DNA of 64,000 nucleotides, taken from positions 1-64,000 of the forward strand of contig JANXYO010000064.1 in the NCBI GenBank assembly GCA_025356015.1, read 5' to 3'. The first letter of the stretch is position 1. Each line of letters starts with the position of its first letter. The notes beneath the pieces were generated by a model that was given only the letters and a program-made list of their open reading frames with translations, did not search any database and was not told the origin of the DNA. The translations under genes were made by a program, and so were the position numbers. The DNA comes from Spirochaetaceae bacterium (lineage in GTDB: Bacteria; Spirochaetota; Spirochaetia; Treponematales; Rectinemataceae). Shown one piece after another: positions 45,044 through 53,410 of this stretch.

Positions 45044-46989
45044 TCCAGCTTGAACATGGTCCGCAAGGCCGCCAGATTCCGGTCGTTGATGGTCTTCGAT
45101 CCTTCTGGGGTGTAGGAATACTCGATCCGTTCCCGATGAATCTGGCCAATCCGATGGCGCACTATCTTCATTGTGGAATTCACCGTGCCGTCGCGGTCGC
45201 TGAAACCGCTTTCGATGATCTGGAACACCGCAGGAGACCATGCTACCTGAACCCTCTTGCCCTTGGGATCCTCACGGTGCCGCTCGAACTCCGATTTCAG
45301 CTCGACCAGCAACTTCTCGGCAGAGCCGATGCCCTTGATCTTCACCAGCCGCTCCACCTTTGAGCAGTCCAATGTGACAAGGGCTATGGCATACTTGCGC
45401 TGCTCGCACCAGGCCATGATCTGGTCGACCACATCTGTCGAAGCGCAGACAGCCTCCTCGATTTCCTCGGGGCTGTACTTCTCCCCGTCCTCGGCGATGA
45501 GAAGGGCCTTCTCGCGCCCGACCACGACAAGGAAACCGTCCGCATCCATGAAGGCAAGGTCGCCCGTATAAAGCCATCCGTCCCTCAGAGCCTCGGCGGT
45601 TGCCACTGGATTCCTGAAGTAGCCCTTCATCACGTTCCCGCCCCGGATGACGATTTCTCCCGTCTCGCCCTGGCCGGCGAGGCTTCCGTCCTCCTTGATG
45701 AGACGGCATTCGAGGGAGGGACAGAGCCGGCCCGAGGTCCCGAATTTGTGTGCCACGGGGCTGTTTGATGAAATCACGGGCGCTGCCTCAGTGAGGCCAT
45801 AGCCCTGGTATATCGGCACGCCGAAGGCGGCGAAGAACTCCTGCTGCTTGATGTCGAGGAGTGCCCCGCCACCGACGCAGTATTCAATATTCGACCCGAA
45901 AACCATCTTCCTGATCTTGCTGAAGATCAGGATTCTCGCGAAATGATAGGGAAGGAAGGCCCCGAAGCGCACGGACAGGGGCGGCCGGTTCCACCCATTT
46001 CCATTATAGGCGATGCCAGCCGCAATGCCTGTCTTGAATATGCGCTCGATGAGGCCGCCCTTCTCTTCCACCCCCGAGATTATCTTTTTCATGAAATTTC
46101 CAGAGAGCGCCGGAACTGTCATGAGTAGCTTGGGTTCGCTCTCCTTCAGGTTTATTGGGATGTTGCGCAGGGTTGCTATCCCGCCACCGCGGGAGTCCAC
46201 GAAATACAGAACCATGCCGATCAGCAGGGCGACATAGAGCCCCGCCGTATGTGCAAAGGAATGATCCACGGGCAGGATTAGCAGAGTCCTGAGGCCCCTG
46301 GGCATATTGAAGAGCACGACAGCGTCGTGGCAATTGGTCCAGTAGTTGAGGTGGGTGAGCATGATGCCCTTGGGGTTGCCCGTCGTGCCGGAGGTGTAGC
46401 AGATGGTCGCCGTGTCGTCCTCGGCGACCGAGTCGCGCGCCCGCTCGAGGCTCGCCGCGATCACGCCCTTCTCGTCGGCCATAGCCTTCCTGCCGGCAAC
46501 GAGCGCTTCGTCCATGCCGACGATGCGCTGTGCGGATATCCCGGCCTTGACTCCCACCTCCCGCGCCCAGTCCGTGTCAGCGTCCATGCAGACAAGGAGG
46601 AGACCTGCGTCGCTCAACTGCTTCATCGAGGCGAGGACCTTCTCGAACTGGTTCCGCGTCGTAAGGACGGCCTTGGCCTCGGAGTGGTTGAGGCGGAAGG
46701 GTATTTCCTCCTGCAACAGCTTGATCGAGAGGGGAACCGAAACGCAGCCTGCAGTCAGGAGGCCGAGCTCGCCGATGATCCATTCGGGACTGCCTTCGGC
46801 GATTATCGCAATCGAGTCACCTTTCTTGAATCCAGACAAAAGAAGCCATGCCGCAAAATCCCGCGCGCGCTCACGCGCTTTCGAGAAGGTGGTGGCGATG
46901 TATCCGGCATCTGTCTTCCTGCAGGCGTAGGGTTCCCTGGCGAAAAGGCTCGCGGCATCATCGAGCATCTGGAGCACTGTTCTTTGCAT
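45040..46989 (-). CDS. AMP-dependent long-chain acyl-CoA synthetase
   Basis: 649 residues. Adenylation motifs: ICYTSGTTGNPKGIMLTH (P-loop), YQGYGLTEAAPVIS, and DGWLYTGDLAFMDADGFLVVVGREK (hinge region). The C-terminal lid follows, KYSPEEIEEAV. Activates fatty acids to CoA thioesters through acyl-adenylates for lipid synthesis or turnover. Single gene, divergent from the PRPP synthetase gene. No beta-oxidation genes are nearby, so membrane-lipid remodelling of exogenous fatty acids is a reasonable inference. Confidence 0.92.
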   Translation of the reverse strand: MQRTVLQMLDDAASLFAREPYACRKTDAGYIATTFSKARERARDFAAWLLLSGFKKGDSIAIIAEGSPEWIIGELGLLTAGCVSVPLSIKLLQEEIPFRLNHSEAKAVLTTRNQFEKVLASMKQLSDAGLLLVCMDADTDWAREVGVKAGISAQRIVGMDEALVAGRKAMADEKGVIAASLERARDSVAEDDTATICYTSGTTGNPKGIMLTHLNYWTNCHDAVVLFNMPRGLRTLLILPVDHSFAHTAGLYVALLIGMVLYFVDSRGGGIATLRNIPINLKESEPKLLMTVPALSGNFMKKIISGVEEKGGLIERIFKTGIAAGIAYNGNGWNRPPLSVRFGAFLPYHFARILIFSKIRKMVFGSNIEYCVGGGALLDIKQQEFFAAFGVPIYQGYGLTEAAPVISSNSPVAHKFGTSGRLCPSLECRLIKEDGSLAGQGETGEIVIRGGNVMKGYFRNPVATAEALRDGWLYTGDLAFMDADGFLVVVGREKALLIAEDGEKYSPEEIEEAVCASTDVVDQIMAWCEQRKYAIALVTLDCSKVERLVKIKGIGSAEKLLVELKSEFERHREDPKGKRVQVAWSPAVFQIIESGFSDRDGTVNSTMKIVRHRIGQIHRERIEYSYTPEGSKTINDRNLAALRTMFKLD

Positions 46990-47082
46990 TGTTTATCCTC
47001 GATTCATTATGGTCCGCCATCCATATGCCGGCAAGCATCGCTCGGCTGTGCACGACCGTGGTCGTGGCGGTCGGGCCGGGCA

Positions 47083-47109
47083 TTGACAGAGGCCGGTGGA
47101 GGGTATAGC
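47083..47109 (+). promoter_or_regulatory. Candidate prs promoter
   Basis: -35 TTGACA (47083-47088, consensus), -10 TATAGC (47104-47109), spacer only 15 bases, about 37 bases before the start codon. Confidence 0.45.
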
Positions 47110-47145
47110 CTTCTTCCAAGCCCCCCGTTGATTGAAGGACTCTGC

Positions 47146-48501
47146 ATGAGCTATTCCGACCCCACGAAGCTAGGAATCCTGGCTTGTCCGGGCGCCGAGG
47201 TTTTCGCGAATCAGGTCATTCGCCGGCTTGCCGGCATTTATAAGCGACGTTTCGACAGGAAATCGGCAGTCCTCGCTTCCCGGTACCACCTCTCGCAGGA
47301 GCTTGTGACCCGGAAGATAAACTTCGACAACGATATCCAGTCGAGCCTCCTTTACATTCCGGGGAAGGTTGATCAATACCGCCCCCCCCGGTTCAAAATC
47401 AATGTCCGGCACACCTACTTTCCAAACGGCGAAGTGAAGACCGAAATCCTTGATTCCGTACGCGGGAAGGATCTCTACATCTTCCAGGACATAGAGAACC
47501 ACCAGTCGATCGCTTTCAACGACGGTGCCCTCCACCGCCATCTTTCCGTCAACGACCATATATTCTCGCTTTTTGTCACCATCGATGCCGCGATGCAGGC
47601 CGGGGCTGAACGTGTAAACCTTGTCCTCCCCACCTACCCCTACAGCAGGCAGCACAAGAAAAAGGGGCGCGAGGGGCTAACCGCCGCCCGCGTTGGACAG
47701 ATGCTCGAGAATCTCGGAGTCTCGCGGATCATGACCCTGGATATCCACAGCCGCGAGATCGAGAATAGCTTTATCCGTCTCCGACTCGAGAATCTCCATG
47801 CCTCCCTCCAGATAATCGAAAAGCTCATCGGCATAATCGACATCTCAAAAGAAGACCTTGTCGTCCTCGCCCCCGACACCGGCGCAGTGGACAGGAACAA
47901 GTTCTACGCGAACGCCCTCCAACGGCCCCTCGCCCTGCTTTACAAGGAGCGGGACTATTCCAAGGTCACCCGGAACGCCTCGGAGACAAACATCAGCGAG
48001 ATGAAGCTCCTTGGGGATGTCACGGGCAAGACCGTGTTCATGGCGGACGATATGATCGGAACCGGCGGAACACTCGTAAAGGGGATGCGCAATCTCAAGG
48101 AGATCGGCGCGGCGAGGATCATCTGCGCCGTGTCCCTTCCGATCTTCTCTGGCAACGCGATCGAGGAATTCGATGCAGCCTACAAGCAGGGCCTGTTCTA
48201 CCGGATCATCGGCACAAACTCGGTGCACCACAAAGAGCTGCTCACCAAGGAATGGTACATCCAGGCAGACATAACCGGGCTCTTCGCTCAGATCATAAGC
48301 CTCGTCCACCACAACCGTTCCCTGTCCTCGATGCTGGACAACCGCGAGCTTGTCGCCAAGCGGATCAAGAAGCAGCTTGACCGGATGAATGGAAGTTTGG
48401 CGCACGGCGGCCATGCGCATGCAAATCCCGGTGCCGCTCCGTCTCCCGGCCCTCGTTCCTCCGAGGAACCCATCCCCTACGGCGCGCTAGGGGATCAATG
48501 A
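47146..48501 (+). CDS. prs: Ribose-phosphate pyrophosphokinase, long form
   Basis: Makes PRPP from ribose 5-phosphate and ATP for purine, pyrimidine, His and Trp synthesis. 451 residues, about 130 longer than the classical enzyme, with an extended N-terminal half and a Pro/Gly/His-rich tail. Motifs: VNLVLPTYPYSRQHKKKGREGLTAARVGQMLE (catalytic flexible-loop region), VVLAPDTGAVDRNKFYANAL, and the PRPP loop TVFMADDMIGTGGTLVKG. GAAGGACTCTGC precedes the ATG. An upstream extension to 46327 has no family match. The neighbouring purine operon uses its product. Confidence 0.93.
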   Translation: MSYSDPTKLGILACPGAEVFANQVIRRLAGIYKRRFDRKSAVLASRYHLSQELVTRKINFDNDIQSSLLYIPGKVDQYRPPRFKINVRHTYFPNGEVKTEILDSVRGKDLYIFQDIENHQSIAFNDGALHRHLSVNDHIFSLFVTIDAAMQAGAERVNLVLPTYPYSRQHKKKGREGLTAARVGQMLENLGVSRIMTLDIHSREIENSFIRLRLENLHASLQIIEKLIGIIDISKEDLVVLAPDTGAVDRNKFYANALQRPLALLYKERDYSKVTRNASETNISEMKLLGDVTGKTVFMADDMIGTGGTLVKGMRNLKEIGAARIICAVSLPIFSGNAIEEFDAAYKQGLFYRIIGTNSVHHKELLTKEWYIQADITGLFAQIISLVHHNRSLSSMLDNRELVAKRIKKQLDRMNGSLAHGGHAHANPGAAPSPGPRSSEEPIPYGALGDQ

Positions 48502-49142
48502 AGGTAGTCCGCCTTCGGGAGGCGGTCGGCGGCTTGATCTTCGACCTCGACAGCACTCTCTACACAAACCCAGAATACGCGGCTTTTCAAGAGGAGGTCC
48601 TCATCGAGCGCCTCGCCAAGGAGCTCGGGGTCGGCCGTCGAGAGGCCAAGGCGAGGGTGGAAGACCTGAGGAGCCGGAGGCGCCTCGGCGGTGAGGCAAG
48701 GACCTCTCTTGGGAACCTCTTCGCCGAGCTGGGATTCGACATCGGGACAAGTGTTCGCTGGCGCGAGGAACAAATCGACCCTGCGGAATGGCTCGCCGTC
48801 GATCCCGTCCTCGACGCCGCGCTCTCGCTTCTATCTCCCCGTTTTGGCATCGCCCTGGTCACGAACAATCCCCGATCGGTTGGTGAGAAAAGCCTCGAGG
48901 CCCTTGGCGTTCGTGGCCATTTCAAGGTTGTGGTCGGCCTCGATGACACCATGCTTTCAAAACCTTGCCCTGAGCCCTTCAGCAAAGCGGCCATGTCGCT
49001 CGCGCTACCGCCCTCCTCGTGCGTATCGATCGGAGACCGTTATGACATAGACCTGGCCCCCGCCCTCGGGCTTGGCATGGGCGCCATCCTGGTCGATGGG
49101 GTCGCCGATGTGTACGAGCTCCCCAAGCTACTGGGTTCCTGA
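48498..49142 (+). CDS. HAD-superfamily hydrolase (nucleotidase-like)
   Basis: 214 residues. Motif I is LIFDLDSTLYTNPEY (nucleophile and acid/base Asp), motif II is VTNNPRSVGEKSLEALG, motif III Lys in SKPCPEPFSKA, motif IV is CVSIGDRYDIDLAPALGLG. The DxDSTLY form resembles pyrimidine 5'-nucleotidase-like HADs. ATGA overlap with prs suggests a nucleotide-linked substrate. The 3' end overlaps the convergent purD gene by 15 bases. Confidence 0.87.
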   Translation: MKVVRLREAVGGLIFDLDSTLYTNPEYAAFQEEVLIERLAKELGVGRREAKARVEDLRSRRRLGGEARTSLGNLFAELGFDIGTSVRWREEQIDPAEWLAVDPVLDAALSLLSPRFGIALVTNNPRSVGEKSLEALGVRGHFKVVVGLDDTMLSKPCPEPFSKAAMSLALPPSSCVSIGDRYDIDLAPALGLGMGAILVDGVADVYELPKLLGS

Positions 49143-50426
49143 CCCTACACCCGGATTCAAGCGATTGAGCAATTTCTCCCCGATGTCTGGCCTGAACCAT
49201 GCTCCCTCAAACCTGATGGCCTTCGCCAGGGCATAGGCGCTATCACTGGCATCCTTCCAGTTTCCAGCCATTCCCACCGCTGTGAAGGATCTTCCACCAC
49301 CCGTTCTGATCCTGCCCATCGCATCCCTGTAGGTCGATGCATGGAAAATCATGCCCTGGGCCCCGAATTCATCGATCTCGACAGGGATATCTTTTGGATA
49401 GCTTCCGGGATAGCCAGGTGCGGCCACAACAACGCCTATAGCAAGATCCTTGGAAAAGGAGGGACGCAGGGAACACAGACGTCCCCTGGCGACACCATGG
49501 CACAGTTCCATGAGGCTAGAATCCAGGAGGGGGAGGAGGCTCTGGGTTTCGGGATCCCCAAACCTCACGTTGTATTCGAGGAGCTTGGGGCCCTGGGCCG
49601 TGACCATGACACCGAAAAAAAGGACACCCCGGTATCTTAGGCCTTCCCTCTCCATTGCCACGAAGCTGGGTTCAATGATCTCCCTTTCTATCCTTGCCAT
49701 CAGGGCGGGGTCGGAGGTTGGTACGGGACAGAATGCCCCCATCCCGCCCGTGTTGGGACCAGAATCCCCTGCTCCAGCCTTTTTGTGATCGGCGCAGGCC
49801 GGCAGCAGGAGGTGATCGCTGCCGTCGCAGAGCGCGAAGACCGACAACTCGCTCCCGACGAGGTACTCTTCGGCCAGCAGTTCGTCGCTCTCGAGGACAG
49901 CCCTACCAAAGGAGAATAGCTCGGCTGGATCGTCTGATTCGAAGACCCCCTTGCCGGCGGCCAAGCCGCTCTTTTTCAGCACAATCCTTCGGCCGCCGAG
50001 CTCATCAAGGAAGCGCCGCAATTCCCGGGCAGACGAGAAGTTCCTGGTTTGAGCCGAGGGGATCCTGGCGCGATCGGAAAAGGAGCGTGCGAAGGCCTTG
50101 CTGGATTCAAGCCTCGCGGCAGAAGCGGGTGGCCCGAAGGCAGGAATCCCGGCGGCACCGAGGGCATCGACGAGGCCGGCAGCCAGCGATGTCTCCGGTC
50201 CGACAATTACGAGCTCTATCCCGAGTTCCCTGCAGGCCGCGACGATCGCGGCGGGATTCCCGGGATCAAGCGGCAGATTTGTAGCGAGCTCGTGGGTACC
50301 GGCGTTGCCGGGGGCGACAAATAGACGCTCCCGGGGCGGTTTGCCCGAACAATAGTCGGGACCTCGTGAAAGGGACCAGACGATCGCGTGCTCCCTGGCG
50401 CCCGAACCGATGACGAGTGTGTTCAT
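49128..50426 (-). CDS. purD: Phosphoribosylamine-glycine ligase
   Basis: 432 residues. The N-terminus NTLVIGSGAREHAIVWSL and the ATP-grasp block GPNTGGMGAFCPVP, with LEYNVRFGDPETQSLLPLLDSSL, are the GARS signature. Attaches glycine to phosphoribosylamine (purine step 2). The ATG at 50426 overlaps the purN stop; a TTG one codon earlier is possible. It is the last gene of purF-purM-purN-purD. Confidence 0.97.
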   Translation of the reverse strand: MNTLVIGSGAREHAIVWSLSRGPDYCSGKPPRERLFVAPGNAGTHELATNLPLDPGNPAAIVAACRELGIELVIVGPETSLAAGLVDALGAAGIPAFGPPASAARLESSKAFARSFSDRARIPSAQTRNFSSARELRRFLDELGGRRIVLKKSGLAAGKGVFESDDPAELFSFGRAVLESDELLAEEYLVGSELSVFALCDGSDHLLLPACADHKKAGAGDSGPNTGGMGAFCPVPTSDPALMARIEREIIEPSFVAMEREGLRYRGVLFFGVMVTAQGPKLLEYNVRFGDPETQSLLPLLDSSLMELCHGVARGRLCSLRPSFSKDLAIGVVVAAPGYPGSYPKDIPVEIDEFGAQGMIFHASTYRDAMGRIRTGGGRSFTAVGMAGNWKDASDSAYALAKAIRFEGAWFRPDIGEKLLNRLNPGVGSGTQ

Positions 50427-51010
50427 CAATCCTCTCCTCTTGCCTTGATGCGGTCCAGGAGCTCAATCACTGTCAGCGGGAACAGGCTATGCTCGATTTC
50501 GTGCATTCGCTCTTCGATGGTTTCGAGGCTTGAGCCAGGTTCGGGGATGAAGGATGACTGCGCGATGACGGGGCCCGTATCCATGCCCTCATCCACATAA
50601 TGGACGCTGGCGCCATATTCCGTCTCCCCGGCTTCGAAGGCGCATCTGATCGAGTTCTTCCCCGGCCATTTCGGGAGAAGGGATGGATGGATATTCACTA
50701 GGCAATTGCGATGGGCGCGGACGAAATCCGGACCAAGAAGACGCATGAAGCCAGCAAGCGCGATGAGTTGCGCCCCGACGGAGCTGAGCGCTTTCTCGAG
50801 CTCGGCTTCGGCCTCGGTTCTTGTTTGGCCGGACCAGGGAATATGCAGGGCTGGCACGCCAAGCCCCCTTGCCCTTGATAGGGCCAAGGCCTCGCTTCTG
50901 TCCGAGACGAGGAGGACGCACTCGTGCGGTGAGGGGGCAGACCTGAGAGCCATGACCAGGGCCTCGAAGTTACCGCCATTTCCGCTGGCGAGCACCGCCA
51001 GTCTAGGCAC
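50426..51010 (-). CDS. purN: Phosphoribosylglycinamide formyltransferase (folate-dependent)
   Basis: 194 residues. LAVLASGNGGNFEAL (phosphate loop), NIHPSLLPKWPG (catalytic Asn-His), and HYVDEGMDTGPVI with the catalytic Asp. Uses 10-formyltetrahydrofolate for purine step 3. The start is GTG, overlapping the end of purM by 8 bases; the end overlaps purD. Confidence 0.96.
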   Translation of the reverse strand: MPRLAVLASGNGGNFEALVMALRSAPSPHECVLLVSDRSEALALSRARGLGVPALHIPWSGQTRTEAEAELEKALSSVGAQLIALAGFMRLLGPDFVRAHRNCLVNIHPSLLPKWPGKNSIRCAFEAGETEYGASVHYVDEGMDTGPVIAQSSFIPEPGSSLETIEERMHEIEHSLFPLTVIELLDRIKARGED

Positions 51011-51965
51011 CGTCCAGGCTTCCTATCTCAAGCAGGGTTATGTCCTTTGCCGCTGCGATTTCAATGAGTCCCGCCGCTTCTTCCTTTTTTGCGATGATAA
51101 CCATGCCGATCCCCATGTTGAAGACCGCTCGCATCTCATCATCGCTAATAGAGCCGCCGTCCTGTATCCGGGAAAAAATGCGGGGCACAGGCCAGGTCCA
51201 GTCAAACCGGGCCCGAAGTCCCCGTGGGATGACGCGCTCCACATTGCCCTGCAGCCCGGAGCCCGTGATATGGGCCGCGGCGAGCACCCGGCCAGTTCCG
51301 ATAAGCTCGAGAACTTCCTTCACATAGATCTTGGTCGGGACAAGAAGCTCGTCCCAAGCCACCGAATCGTCAGGGTCGATGGCTTTGCGCGCCAGGCTAT
51401 ATCCGTTCGAGTGGACTCCCGAGCTGGGCAGCCCCAGGAGGAGGTCGCCGGCTTCCATACGCTCGAGCCTGGGGAGTAGTTTTGCCTTCTCGACAATGCC
51501 CACCGCGAATCCTGCCAGGTCCAGATCGTCCTCGCCGTAGACATCGGGCATTTCCGCCGTCTCCCCCCCGGTGAGTTCACAGCCCGCCTGCTCGCAGCCA
51601 GCGATGATTCCTCCCATGAGCTCCTGGAGGAGCTTCTCGCGGATCTTGCCGCAGGCGATGTAGTCGAGGAATTGGAGGGGCTTCGCCCCACAGACCACGA
51701 GATCGTTGACGCTCATCGCTACCAGGTCGATGCCAATCGTGTCGTAGCGTCCGAGTCTCTTCGCCACGAGGATCTTGGTGCCAACTCCGTCTGTGGTCGA
51801 GAGAAGAAGCGGCTCGCGGTAGCCCTTGAGGTCGAGCGGGCTTCCTCCGGCGAAACCTCCAAGGCCCTTCGAAACAGCCTTGGAGGGAAAGGCCTTGATG
51901 AACTCGGCGAACTCATCGCCTTTGCGGATGGATACACCCGCCTTCTGGTAGTCGAGACCGCTCAT
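51003..51965 (-). CDS. purM: Phosphoribosylformylglycinamidine cyclo-ligase
   Basis: 320 residues from MSGLDYQKAGVSIRKG. Motifs: LLLSTTDGVGTKILVAKRLGRYDTIGIDLVAMSVNDLVVCGAKPLQFLDYIACGKI (ATP and dimer region), GCELTGGETAEMPDVY and PSSGVHSNGYSLAR. AIR synthetase, purine step 5. Shorter than the usual ~345 residues at the C-terminus: the chain ends EIGSLDGA soon after GMGMVIIAKKEEA. The ATG overlaps the purF stop (ATGA). Confidence 0.96.
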   Translation of the reverse strand: MSGLDYQKAGVSIRKGDEFAEFIKAFPSKAVSKGLGGFAGGSPLDLKGYREPLLLSTTDGVGTKILVAKRLGRYDTIGIDLVAMSVNDLVVCGAKPLQFLDYIACGKIREKLLQELMGGIIAGCEQAGCELTGGETAEMPDVYGEDDLDLAGFAVGIVEKAKLLPRLERMEAGDLLLGLPSSGVHSNGYSLARKAIDPDDSVAWDELLVPTKIYVKEVLELIGTGRVLAAAHITGSGLQGNVERVIPRGLRARFDWTWPVPRIFSRIQDGGSISDDEMRAVFNMGIGMVIIAKKEEAAGLIEIAAAKDITLLEIGSLDGA

Positions 51966-53347
51966 GCTTGTTCCCTTTTCCCACTCTTGGGAGCAAATGG
52001 GTGCTTGCCGTCGAAGCAGGCGCTGCAATAGCCGCCACCTCCGACCGCCGAAAGCAGGCGTGAGACCGGAAGGAAGCGCGCCGAATCAGCCCCGACCTCT
52101 TCTGCTATCCCTTGGGGATCGAGCCGGTTTGAGATAAGCTGGTCGCGGTCGGGAATATCGATGCCATAGTAGCAGGGCCACTTCAATTCGGGGGCGGCAA
52201 GCCGCAGATGAACTTCCTTCGCGCCGGCTTCCCGGAGGAGTCCGACGATGATCCGGCTGGTCGTGCCACGCACCAGGGAGTCGTCGATCATGATCACCCG
52301 TTTTCCGCTGACAACCTCCGGGACTGCGTGGAGCTTGAGTCTCGCGGCAAGCTCGCGCTGGTGCTTCGTTGGCATTATGAAGCTCCGGCCCGCGTAATGG
52401 CTTCGGGCGAGGCCGAAGTCGAAGGGAAGGCCCGCGCGGCGAGCATAGCCGATGGCTGCGATGTTGCCCGAATCGGGAACAGGAACGACGATGTCGGCCT
52501 CGAGCTGGCCCTCGTCCTGCTCGGCCAAGGCCTCGCCAAGCCTGCTCCGCGCCGCGTGCACCGAAGTCCCGAATACCTCGGAATCCGGCCTGGCGAAATA
52601 GATCAGCTCGAAGACGCAGCGATGGGCCTCGGTCTTGGGGCCGAACCTGACCGAGCGGGCGCCGTCCGCGTCGATGATCACGGCCTCGCCTGGCTCGACC
52701 TCACGCATGCTCATGGGTCCGAGAGTGTGAAGAGCGCAGGTTTCGGATGCGACGTACCATGAGCCATCCTTCGAGCCAAGATAGAGCGGCCTGAAGCCAG
52801 AGGGGTCACGGATCGCGATGAGGGCATCCTCGTGCATGATGGCCAGGCTGTAGGCTCCATCGAGGGGTGACAGGGCCTCCCTCAGGAAGGCCTCGCGGCC
52901 GCCTTGCCTCGACCTTGAGATCAGATGGAGGATCAACTCCGAATCCGCAGTCCCCTGGAAGATCGAGCCTTCCTCGGTAAGGCCGGCGCGGAGGAAAGCC
53001 CCGTTCGAGATGTTCCCATTGTGGCCGAGGGCGATCCTGCCCTTGTTGCAGTCGATTATGAGGGGCTGGGCATTCTGGATCCCCGCACCACCGGCGGTCG
53101 AATAGCGTACATGGCCTATACCCAGCCTGGAGGAGTGCTGTTCACCGACATAGCGGCCCAGCACGGGCGCCACCATGCCCAGGTCCTTGCGGGAGTTCCA
53201 GGTTCCGCCCTCTTCCCATGCTATGCCGCAAGATTCCTGGCCCCTGTGCTGAAGCGAGAAAAGCATGTAGAACAGGGTTTCGGGGATATTTGAAGGATCT
53301 GGAGAATAGACGCCAGCGACGCCACAGTGGTGGGCAAGGCTTTCCAT
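51962..53347 (-). CDS. purF: Amidophosphoribosyltransferase
   Basis: First committed step of purine synthesis: PRPP plus glutamine to phosphoribosylamine. 461 residues from MESLAHHCGVAGVYS; the nucleophile Cys is at residue 8, so a short propeptide (MESLAHH) would be removed. The PRPP loop is VIMIDDSLVRGTTSRIIV. GGGGYCSACFDGKHPF near the C-terminus supplies two Cys of the [4Fe-4S] cluster found in the Bacillus-type enzyme. No Shine-Dalgarno is seen; a promoter ends only six bases upstream, so the mRNA may be leaderless. Confidence 0.95.
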   Translation of the reverse strand: MESLAHHCGVAGVYSPDPSNIPETLFYMLFSLQHRGQESCGIAWEEGGTWNSRKDLGMVAPVLGRYVGEQHSSRLGIGHVRYSTAGGAGIQNAQPLIIDCNKGRIALGHNGNISNGAFLRAGLTEEGSIFQGTADSELILHLISRSRQGGREAFLREALSPLDGAYSLAIMHEDALIAIRDPSGFRPLYLGSKDGSWYVASETCALHTLGPMSMREVEPGEAVIIDADGARSVRFGPKTEAHRCVFELIYFARPDSEVFGTSVHAARSRLGEALAEQDEGQLEADIVVPVPDSGNIAAIGYARRAGLPFDFGLARSHYAGRSFIMPTKHQRELAARLKLHAVPEVVSGKRVIMIDDSLVRGTTSRIIVGLLREAGAKEVHLRLAAPELKWPCYYGIDIPDRDQLISNRLDPQGIAEEVGADSARFLPVSRLLSAVGGGGYCSACFDGKHPFAPKSGKREQA

Positions 53348-53352
53348 GGCCG

Positions 53353-53382
53353 GTTCTAGCACATCGCCCTGACCAAGGTCAA
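53353..53382 (-). promoter_or_regulatory. purF promoter with palindromic operator
   Basis: Minus strand: -35 TTGACC (53377-53382), 18-base spacer, extended -10 TGC-TAGAAC (-10 at 53353-53358). The perfect palindrome TGACCAAGGTCA (53370-53381) covers the -35. The predicted transcript would start at or next to the purF ATG (53347). Confidence 0.5.
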
Positions 53383-53410
53383 GCTGATGGGCTGTTTCTG
53401 CCGGCCTTTC

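Noticed and set aside
46327-47145. Upstream extension of the PRPP synthetase frame
   Set aside because: It runs antisense through the acyl-CoA synthetase gene and has no family match; the ATG at 47146 has a ribosome binding site.
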